From Flavobacteriales bacterium (GTDB taxonomy: Bacteria > Bacteroidota > Bacteroidia > Flavobacteriales_D > Sanyastnellaceae): DNA of 9,946 nt. The stretch covers positions 1-9,946 of the forward strand of contig JANRAA010000033.1 in assembly GCA_030728235.1 (NCBI GenBank), in the 5' to 3' direction. Below the pieces are notes generated by a model. That model was not told where the DNA came from. It saw only the letters and a program-made list of their open reading frames with translations, and ran no database searches. Within the stretch, counting starts at the first letter, position 1, and every line of letters starts with the position of its first letter. The translations under genes were made by a program, and so were the position numbers. Positions 1 to 4,968 of the stretch are shown here, one piece after another.

Positions 1-208
1 ACTCAGGAGTGGAGAGAACGGTTTCTACAGCCATCTTCAGCGAATCATCAAATTGAAGACGTTCAGTATCAGATTTCGCGTTGCGCAGTCCTTCAGAGAA
101 TTGAACCAAACGAAGTTCGAGACTTGCTAGTGAACTGTCATCCGCGCCGCTGGCGCGAAGGAAAATGATATTTAGAATAAGAGTGAGCGAGAATAGAACA
201 AACTTCAT
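1..208 (-). CDS. Secreted protein of unknown function, N-terminal part (cut by window edge)
   Basis: An open frame begins at ATG 206-208 and runs off the left edge after 69 full codons. It starts with a signal peptide: MKFVLFSLTLILNIIFLRAS, a lysine followed by a hydrophobic stretch and small residues, so the protein is probably exported to the periplasm or cell surface. The mature start is charged and probably helical (LASLELRLVQFSEGLRNAK, then SDTERLQFDDSLKMAVETVL). It resembles a widespread uncharacterised Bacteroidota family that opens with a short helical region before a beta-rich domain, but this is recall only and the diagnostic part lies outside the window. It follows the NTF2-like gene on the same strand, 77 bases after that gene's TGA, or only 26 bases after the TAG at 235-237 if the frame is read on. 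Co-transcription is therefore likely. I see no separate promoter box in the gap. Confidence 0.75.
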   Translation of the reverse strand, partial: MKFVLFSLTLILNIIFLRASGADDSSLASLELRLVQFSEGLRNAKSDTERLQFDDSLKMAVETVLSTPE

Positions 209-234
209 AGGTCGATAACGGAAAAAATGTGTTG

Positions 235-288
235 CTAGTGTGGCAAATATTGATCCGGAATTGCTGTGCCGTTGCTGTTGTTGCTTCA
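235..288 (-). other. In-frame TGA followed by a conserved-looking C-terminal tail of the NTF2-like gene
   Basis: After TGA 286-288 the same frame continues as SNNSNGTAIPDQYLPH and ends at TAG 235-237. Many Bacteroidota NTF2-like proteins end in a strand with RWWI, then a Trp, then a short polar linker and IPxxYL(P). Here the TGA sits at the Trp position, so one base change (TGG to TGA) would explain it. The tail would give a 160-residue protein and shrink the gap to the next gene to 26 bases. It could be a recent nonsense mutation, a base-call error or stop readthrough. The frame and stop are seen directly; the family resemblance is from memory. Confidence 0.6.
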
Positions 289-717
289 AACCACGTTCGT
301 GATCCACCAACGGTTGTTGTGATAGATCAATTGGATGGCGTTGATGCCTTGGTTCTTGTTTCCGTTTATATCGGCCTCGTAAGTCTGCCATACCTGCGCT
401 ATGCCGTTGTAGGTGTTCACTTCAGCACGCAATTCAGTCTCGGTGAATGAGCGGTCGGAACCAGAAAGAAAGATGCGGACAAAGTCTTCGAGGGCGAATG
501 TTGTTGCTTGTGGACCGTTGCCGGCATGTTCACTCACCACTGAGAACGTTGCGGAGGCGACAAATAGCGAACGGAACGCCTCCCAATCTTCATTTCCGGT
601 TGAGATCAGGCGAAGCACCTCTTTGCAGGTTGATTCTGGAGAATAGACATTTTGAGTCCATGCTTTTTCGAAAAGAAACAACAAGGAAATCAGCAATAAA
701 AATCGAAATGGCTTCAT
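286..717 (-). CDS. Secreted NTF2-like (SnoaL/DUF4440-type) protein, apparently shortened by an in-frame TGA
   Basis: The frame encodes 143 residues. Residues 1-21 are a signal peptide (MKPFRFLLLISLLFLFEKAW, then TQ), so the product is exported. The rest fits a small alpha+beta NTF2-like fold: an N-terminal helix with an early Cys (TCKEVLRLISTGNEDWEAFRS), a middle helix (FALEDFVRIFLSGSDRSFTE), and C-terminal strands with the typical patterns GIAQVWQTYEA, INAIQLIYHNNRWWI and TNVV. Secreted members of this superfamily in Bacteroidota mostly have no known ligand or enzyme activity, so no function is assigned. The gene stops at TGA 286-288 where relatives usually have a Trp after the last strand, and the frame continues with a family-like tail (see 235-285). 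ATG 717 is chosen because the signal peptide begins there. It lies 34 bases after the ferredoxin stop on the same strand. Fold assignment is by pattern recognition, not by a search. Confidence 0.8.
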   Translation of the reverse strand: MKPFRFLLLISLLFLFEKAWTQNVYSPESTCKEVLRLISTGNEDWEAFRSLFVASATFSVVSEHAGNGPQATTFALEDFVRIFLSGSDRSFTETELRAEVNTYNGIAQVWQTYEADINGNKNQGINAIQLIYHNNRWWITNVV

Positions 718-730
718 GGACGTAATTTAG

Positions 731-738
731 CAAACCGA
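731..738 (-). promoter_or_regulatory. Weak candidate -7 box for the NTF2-like gene
   Basis: Read on the minus strand the bases are TCGGTTTG, one mismatch from the Bacteroidota -7 consensus TAnnTTTG, ending 13 bases before the ATG at 717. A TTG lies 16 bases further upstream, a short spacing for the -33 element. If real, the gene could be transcribed separately from the ferredoxin. The evidence is weak. Confidence 0.25.
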
Positions 739-742
739 GGAG

Positions 743-755
743 GTAATGCCATTAC
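743..755. repeat. 13-bp perfect palindrome at the ferredoxin stop codon
   Basis: GTAATG-C-CATTAC is a perfect dyad around a single central base. It spans the TAA stop of the ferredoxin gene (752-754) and lies 26 bases upstream of the NTF2-like ATG. The one-base centre cannot form a stable hairpin loop, so it is a better candidate for a protein-binding dyad than for a terminator. It could also be chance. Confidence 0.35.
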
Positions 756-1099
756 AAGTGCATGAATTCTTTTTTGGCAAGGAGTTGTTCTTTGCTCTCG
801 CGGTGTTTTGGATCGTCGACACAGCAGTCAACAGGACAAACGGCGGCACATTGAGGTTCGTCGTGAAAGCCAACACACTCGGTGCATTTGTCGGTAACAA
901 TGTAGTAGACATCCATATCGACCGGTTCTTTCGAATCTTCGGCAACGACATTTAATCCCGAAGGGGTTACAATACTACCTTTGAGAGCTGTTCCATCTGA
1001 AAAGCTCCAATTGGCGCCACCTTCGTAGATAGCGTTGTTCGGACATTCTGGTTCGCATGCACCACAATTGATGCATTCGTCGGTAATCATGATAGCCAT
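752..1099 (-). CDS. 4Fe-4S dicluster ferredoxin (Chromatium/Alvin type)
   Basis: A small cytosolic electron carrier of 115 residues with two [4Fe-4S] sites. The first is C9-x2-C12-x2-C15-x3-C19-P (DECINCGACEPECP). The second is C72-x2-C75-x8-C84-x3-C88-P, with the longer eight-residue spacing between its second and third cysteines and a C-terminal helix (ESKEQLLAKKEFMHL), as in Allochromatium-type low-potential ferredoxins. About 50 residues between the motifs form a strand-rich insert that is common in Bacteroidota versions. Residues 1-4 give two possible starts, 1099 (MAIM) or 1090 (MITD). An upstream in-frame ATG at 1183 is rejected because it would add a non-family leader overlapping the divergent gene. 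The electron donor and acceptor are unknown. It is divergent from the acyl-CoA reductase gene, an arrangement I recall as common in the phylum, and leads the minus-strand gene group. Confidence 0.93.
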   Translation of the reverse strand: MAIMITDECINCGACEPECPNNAIYEGGANWSFSDGTALKGSIVTPSGLNVVAEDSKEPVDMDVYYIVTDKCTECVGFHDEPQCAAVCPVDCCVDDPKHRESKEQLLAKKEFMHL

Positions 1100-1121
1100 G
1101 TAACAACTATGAATAGGTTCG

Positions 1122-1129
1122 TACTTTTG
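1122..1129 (+). promoter_or_regulatory. Candidate -7 box for the acyl-CoA reductase gene
   Basis: TACTTTTG matches TAnnTTTG in full. Initiation would fall near 1134, giving a leader of about 50 bases before ATG 1183. I find no convincing TTG about 19-21 bases upstream, where the ferredoxin start codon region lies, so the assignment rests on the -7 box and position alone. Confidence 0.45.
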
Positions 1130-1134
1130 CAGTG

Positions 1135-1142
1135 CAAATATA
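1135..1142 (-). promoter_or_regulatory. Candidate -7 box for the ferredoxin gene
   Basis: On the minus strand the bases are TATATTTG, a full match to the Bacteroidota -7 consensus TAnnTTTG. Transcription would start near 1130 and give a leader of about 30 bases before ATG 1099. No clear TTG is visible at the -33 position. Its box lies five bases from the opposing plus-strand box. Confidence 0.5.
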
Positions 1143-1182
1143 GGCACAGAAATTCCGCTTTTTAAGGAAAACCCGCTATACA

Positions 1183-2205
1183 ATGGAAAAAATACAATAC
1201 AGAGACGAAATTGTTCGCTTGGGAGAGATCATGCGAACCTTGGGAACAAGGCCAAGTGACCGATTAGGGGCGAAAGATAGCGAGTACATAAATCAAATGG
1301 ACGAGTTAATTGTCTTGGAGCAGCGCCGAAATGGCTGGTTTACTGAGGAGAATGTTCGAAAAGCACTCAAGAGTTTTGGTGATGCGCTGACAGAAGAAAG
1401 TTTAATCTCTTGGCTAGAAAGATACCCAGATCGCAACGGAGAAGGTCGGAAGGTAGGGCTTGTATTGGCAGGTAATATTCCCTTGGTGGGGTTTCATGAC
1501 ATCTTGGTGACGCTTGTAACAGGACATTCAGCAATCGTAAAATTGTCGAAAGACGACAGCCGGTTGATTCCTGCTTTGTTCTCGGCTGTGCCGGAAATAA
1601 AAGGTGTTCAGTTTACAGATAGATTGTCTGATTTTGATGCTGTGATCGCCACTGGTAGCGGGAATACTTCGCGTTATTTCGAACACTATTTTAGCAAAGT
1701 GCCCCACATCATACGTAGGAATAGGACCAGCGTTGCGGTGTTAACAGGAGAGGAGACCGTTGAAGAACTTGATAACCTTGCAGATGATATTTTCGCATAT
1801 TTCGGTTTGGGATGCAGAAACGTAACCAAGGTTTACATGCCACAAGATTTTGAGCTAGATCGTTTGTTCAACGCGTTTTACAAGTTCAAAGAACTAGCGA
1901 ATCACAACAAGTATGCGAACAATTACGACTATCACAAAGCATTGTGGATGTTGAACGGAGAAGATCTTTTGGAGAATGGCTTTTTGATTGTGAAAGAAGA
2001 CGCGAGTATCGTTAGTCCGGTAGGAACCCTATTTTATGAGCGTTATTCAGACATCGAAGCGCTAAAGCAGATGCTTGAGAGCAGGAAAGATGAGTTGCAG
2101 TGCATAGTAGGGAAGGGGTTTGTGAATTTTGGCGAGGCCCAGCAACCCAAACTTTGGGATTATGCAGACGACATAGACACCGTAGAATGGCTATTGAATA
2201 TCTGA
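1183..2205 (+). CDS. LuxC-family acyl-CoA reductase
   Basis: A 340-residue cytosolic enzyme of the LuxC family, which belongs to the aldehyde dehydrogenase superfamily and reduces fatty acyl-CoA (or acyl groups passed on by a LuxE-like synthetase) to aldehydes with NADPH. Visible family features are GLVLAGNIPLVGFHD (92-106), the nucleotide-site stretch ATGSGNTSRYFEHYF (156-170), and FGLGCRNVTKVYMP (207-220). Cys211 is the expected nucleophile that carries the acyl thioester. HNKYANNYDYHKAL follows at 241-254. It is shorter than Vibrio LuxC (about 480 residues), as usual for Bacteroidota homologues, and no luciferase, luxD or luxE lies in the window, so light production is not implied. Its substrate is unknown. 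It ends with TGA, which shows that TGA is a normal stop here. It is divergent from the ferredoxin gene, with 83 bases between the starts. Confidence 0.93.
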   Translation: MEKIQYRDEIVRLGEIMRTLGTRPSDRLGAKDSEYINQMDELIVLEQRRNGWFTEENVRKALKSFGDALTEESLISWLERYPDRNGEGRKVGLVLAGNIPLVGFHDILVTLVTGHSAIVKLSKDDSRLIPALFSAVPEIKGVQFTDRLSDFDAVIATGSGNTSRYFEHYFSKVPHIIRRNRTSVAVLTGEETVEELDNLADDIFAYFGLGCRNVTKVYMPQDFELDRLFNAFYKFKELANHNKYANNYDYHKALWMLNGEDLLENGFLIVKEDASIVSPVGTLFYERYSDIEALKQMLESRKDELQCIVGKGFVNFGEAQQPKLWDYADDIDTVEWLLNI

Positions 2206-2246
2206 CAGAAATGAAATAATGTCGGAAAAGTTGCGTGATGCTTAAG

Positions 2247-2278
2247 TTGAGATTTATCCACAGAAACTGATACCTTTG
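2247..2278 (+). promoter_or_regulatory. Bacteroidota-type promoter of the DUF4249-like gene
   Basis: A TTG at 2247-2249 and TACCTTTG at 2271-2278 are separated by 21 bases. They match the -33/-7 layout (TTG, then TAnnTTTG about 17-23 bases later) used by the primary sigma factor of this phylum. The -7 box ends six bases before the ATG at 2285, so the transcript would have almost no 5' leader. Confidence 0.65.
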
Positions 2279-2284
2279 TAGACT

Positions 2285-3397
2285 ATGCAAGGCAAGAAGT
2301 TGATTTTGCTGCTGACCGCAGCCATTGGTATTTGGAGTTGTTCAACGGAAGTTGATTTGAATGCTCCGTACGATTCAAAAACGGTAGTATTCGGATTGCT
2401 TGATCCAGGTTTGGACACCCAGTGGGTGAAGATAAACCGCACATGGTTGGGTGAAGGCAACAATGCTTTGGTGGCAGCCATTCGCGATTCTTCTGAGTAC
2501 GCGTCTGGGGCATTTGTCGGTGTAGTGCAAGAGATTCAGAACGGAACAGTGATTTCAACATATGCTTTGCACGATACCTTATTGGACAACAAGGAAACCG
2601 ATGGGATTTTCTTTGCGCCAGAGCACAAGGCATATTATTTCGCTACACCTGCAGGTCTGAATTCAAACTCTGAGTACCGCGTATCGCTTGACTTTCCGAA
2701 TAAGGTGGATGTAGAGGCAACCACAAATATTATCGCTACTGTGGTTGGTAACATCATTTATCCTCCAATTGGAAACGACAACTTTAAGTTGAACTGGGCT
2801 ACTGTTAGTCCGAACGGAACCACCTACGCCAATCAGAACATCAAATGGAGTAGCACAGCGAATGCGAAGCGTTACGAGGCAAAGTTGCGGATTTGGATTA
2901 AGGAGAAAGAGTATGCTGACAATGCACAAACGCAGTTGCTTGAAGAGCGTATCATCTCTCTAGATTGGAGTTTAGGTACTGAGTCACCATCAACAACAAA
3001 CGGAGGAGAAACCATTCTGCTGCCTGTTAATGGAGAGTCTTTCTATCGTTTCTTGGCTTCAAGGTTTGATGAGAATCCGCGTATTCGCCGTGAGCTTGGT
3101 ATTTGGGATCCAGTAGTTCAAATTGCCCGTTCTTTCGATTTGATCTTAGTAGTTGCGAACGAAGAGTTGGATACTTATTTGGATATCAATGAGCCGGTAA
3201 CTGGAATCATTCAAGAACGTCCGGAATATACGAACATATCAAACGGACTGGGATTGTTCGCTTCTCGTTCATCGCAGGTTGCTCCTGGGTATGGATATAC
3301 TGACGGTACGATGAAAGAATTGGCAATCGGACAATTTACATCGACACTTGGATTCTGTTCTCCCAACCCATTCAATGAGTTTTATTGCGGCGAATAA
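2285..3397 (+). CDS. DUF4249-like outer-membrane lipoprotein
   Basis: The product has 370 residues. It starts with a lipoprotein signal peptide (MQGKKLILLLTAAIGIWSC) whose lipobox Cys is C19, followed by STEVDLNAPYDSKTVVFGLL. A Cys-led mature start, then a beta-rich body, is typical of DUF4249 proteins. Further supporting stretches are QWVKINRTWLG near 46-56, SEYRVSLDFP near 127-136, and NISNGLGLFASRSSQ near the C-terminus. DUF4249 proteins are predicted surface-exposed or periplasm-facing lipoproteins of unknown role, often encoded beside a TonB-dependent receptor; none is present here. The only other cysteines, C358 and C368, sit in the last 13 residues and could form a disulfide in the oxidising envelope. 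ATG 2285 is fixed by the signal peptide. The lipoprotein call is firm; the family name is from recall of the pattern. Confidence 0.8.
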   Translation: MQGKKLILLLTAAIGIWSCSTEVDLNAPYDSKTVVFGLLDPGLDTQWVKINRTWLGEGNNALVAAIRDSSEYASGAFVGVVQEIQNGTVISTYALHDTLLDNKETDGIFFAPEHKAYYFATPAGLNSNSEYRVSLDFPNKVDVEATTNIIATVVGNIIYPPIGNDNFKLNWATVSPNGTTYANQNIKWSSTANAKRYEAKLRIWIKEKEYADNAQTQLLEERIISLDWSLGTESPSTTNGGETILLPVNGESFYRFLASRFDENPRIRRELGIWDPVVQIARSFDLILVVANEELDTYLDINEPVTGIIQERPEYTNISNGLGLFASRSSQVAPGYGYTDGTMKELAIGQFTSTLGFCSPNPFNEFYCGE

Positions 3398-3423
3398 GGC
3401 TTATCCAACTTCGAAAGTGAATA

Positions 3424-3431
3424 TCTGTTTG
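3424..3431 (+). promoter_or_regulatory. Weak candidate -7 box upstream of the STAS-like gene
   Basis: TCTGTTTG has one mismatch to TAnnTTTG and is followed by TAG, as at the two stronger plus-strand boxes. It would start transcription near 3436, giving a leader of about 50 bases to ATG 3486. No -33 TTG is evident, and the gene may instead be read through from the upstream lipoprotein gene. Confidence 0.3.
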
Positions 3432-3485
3432 TAGGAATTGTCGGACAAGGATGTAGGCGGTCTAATTTTGCGTCTACTCCGAATC

Positions 3486-3920
3486 ATGGAAGAACTAGAC
3501 GACTTTCGAAGCGAGACTCCACAGGCACACTATCAATACACCGATGGTGTTTTGCGTATTACCTTGAAGCACGATTTGATTATCGATCTACGCACGGCTC
3601 AGAAGATTGAACATTTCCGCTTGGAGATGACACGTGGCTATGCGATTCCTGTTATGTTGGTTATACCTGGAGACTATCTATTGCTCGATCCTGAAGCTTT
3701 TCGTTATTTCACATCAGAGCAAGCCATGCAAGGATGCTCTGCCTTGGCAATGGTGATTGATGCACCATTGCGTGTTTTGCTGCGCAATTTCTCGTTGTTA
3801 TTTCAACGCATGCAAAGCCCTATCCGCATCTTTACAAAGAGGAAAGAAGCCATGATGTGGCTTTTTGATACTGCGGTAAAATCTGAAATAGAACCCGAAG
3901 CTGAGTCTGAATCCGTTTAG
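3486..3920 (+). CDS. Small cytosolic STAS/SEC14-like (DUF7793-type) protein
   Basis: From ATG 3486 the product has 144 residues and no signal peptide or membrane segment. The pattern resembles the Bacteroidota family now called DUF7793, earlier annotated STAS/SEC14-like: a first strand pair (YQYTDGVLRITLKHDLIIDL), a helix with the motif AQKIEHFRLEM, a central hydrophobic strand (YAIPVMLVIPGD), then FRYFTSEQAMQGCSALAMVID, and a last segment RIFTKRKEAMMWLFDTAV. The family's function is unknown; STAS-type folds often bind nucleotides or act in protein-protein switches. The tail is acidic (EPEAESESV). A TTG at 3438 would add 16 residues, but it lies only two codons after a stop, has no well-spaced ribosome site, and the added residues do not resemble the family, so ATG is preferred. 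Its TAG overlaps the stop of the convergent gene. Confidence 0.8.
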   Translation: MEELDDFRSETPQAHYQYTDGVLRITLKHDLIIDLRTAQKIEHFRLEMTRGYAIPVMLVIPGDYLLLDPEAFRYFTSEQAMQGCSALAMVIDAPLRVLLRNFSLLFQRMQSPIRIFTKRKEAMMWLFDTAVKSEIEPEAESESV

Positions 3921-4951
3921 TGCGCGATCACTATTTGTTGACGGTGAAGATGTCCGGCCGTTGATAATTCAACTACGTACATGCCATTTGCAAGATGAGC
4001 GGTATTTAATACACGAACATTGGTTTCGTTCATCACCAATTCACCAGAAATCGAGAATATACGCGCATCCATTTGTTGGTTCAAACTATTCGTGACTTGA
4101 ATGACCTCGTTTGCGGCAGTGGGGAATACCTGAAATGTCGGAGTTGTTATTTCAGATACATTGATTGGGGAGTCTAAATAGGTTACTTGACTTGCGAATC
4201 CAAGGTTGTAAACAGCTTTCAATACCGGCACACCTTGTCCTGCTGCCAACCAATGATATTCTGTCGAGTTGCGTGGCAAAGAAAATCCGAATCCAAGCGC
4301 ATCAACGTACAGCGAGTCGTTGGCGGCGATGTCCATTTTAAGACGCAGACATTCATACGTACCATTTGGTAAAACCAATGTTCCATAGCCATCTACTTCA
4401 TAAGAGCGTGTTTGCTTTAGTAAGTAACTACCCAAGGTAGGGATGGAGATAGGCCATTCAGAATACGATTCGTTTGTGCTGCCCATATCCATTGGGAAGT
4501 CATAAACGACGTCGGTAGGGTTGGTTTGTGCTGGCACAGGCAGGCTGTTTACCGTGGCTCCGTAGCCAACAATGCGGAAATCAGCACTGCTGTTTTTGTA
4601 GAATTCGTAGAAGTTTTCGAATGAAACTTGGGCAACACTGAAACCTTCTGTTTGAATGGTATAACTGGCCAGGTGAGCCTGGTCAAAAGGATTGTTGAAG
4701 AGGAATTGGTAGGTAAAAGGGGCACTGCTGATGTTGGAGTAGGTACGTGTGTTTTGTCCTGTTGAAGTCAACGTGCTGTAGTTCCAAGTATACCCACTGC
4801 CTGTTTCGGTGAAGTCGAAACCGTCAAAAACACCTGCTGTTGAAAGAACGTATGAGCTTCCAACACTAGGCATATCTGCGGAGGTAATCGTTATTTGGGC
4901 ATTTGCAGAGAAAGTAGCCGCAATGAGCATTATAGATAGAATTCTTAGCAT
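3917..4951 (-). CDS. Secreted protein with T9SS type A C-terminal sorting domain
   Basis: The product has 344 residues. Residues 1-18 are a Sec signal peptide ending ANA before Gln19. The body (about 20-265) is rich in Ser, Thr, Tyr and Asn with short beta-type repeats and no catalytic motif that I recognise. About 273-344 form a type IX secretion sorting domain: FQVFPTAANEVIQV, then DARIFSISGELVMNE, then the hallmark LNTAHLANGMYVVELST, and an end RQQIVIAH. The usual PNP of the opening motif is PTA here and the usual final Lys is His, so the domain is somewhat divergent. Cargo of this kind is moved across the outer membrane by the PorV/SprA machinery, and the sorting domain is normally removed. 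The gene follows tamB by 17 bases on the same strand, so the two are probably co-transcribed. Its role is unknown. Confidence 0.88.
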   Translation of the reverse strand: MLRILSIMLIAATFSANAQITITSADMPSVGSSYVLSTAGVFDGFDFTETGSGYTWNYSTLTSTGQNTRTYSNISSAPFTYQFLFNNPFDQAHLASYTIQTEGFSVAQVSFENFYEFYKNSSADFRIVGYGATVNSLPVPAQTNPTDVVYDFPMDMGSTNESYSEWPISIPTLGSYLLKQTRSYEVDGYGTLVLPNGTYECLRLKMDIAANDSLYVDALGFGFSLPRNSTEYHWLAAGQGVPVLKAVYNLGFASQVTYLDSPINVSEITTPTFQVFPTAANEVIQVTNSLNQQMDARIFSISGELVMNETNVRVLNTAHLANGMYVVELSTAGHLHRQQIVIAH

Positions 4952-4968
4952 GCTGAAAGTATAAAACG

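Noticed and set aside
286..288. TGA read as tryptophan by an alternative genetic code
   Set aside because: TGA ends the acyl-CoA reductase gene (2203-2205) at a normal C-terminus, and TGG is used for Trp throughout, so a genome-wide code change is unlikely.
229..725. Plus-strand frames opposite the NTF2-like gene
   Set aside because: The minus-strand frame has a signal peptide and a fold-like pattern; the plus-strand products are Ser/Arg/Val-rich with no domain.
1100..1183. N-terminal extension of the ferredoxin to ATG 1183
   Set aside because: The extra 28 residues have no family counterpart, would cover both candidate promoter boxes, and overlap the start of the divergent gene. ATG 1099 gives the normal ferredoxin start.
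2206..2284. Possible terminator after the acyl-CoA reductase gene
   Set aside because: No GC-rich stem with a T run could be found; the stretch is explained by the downstream promoter.
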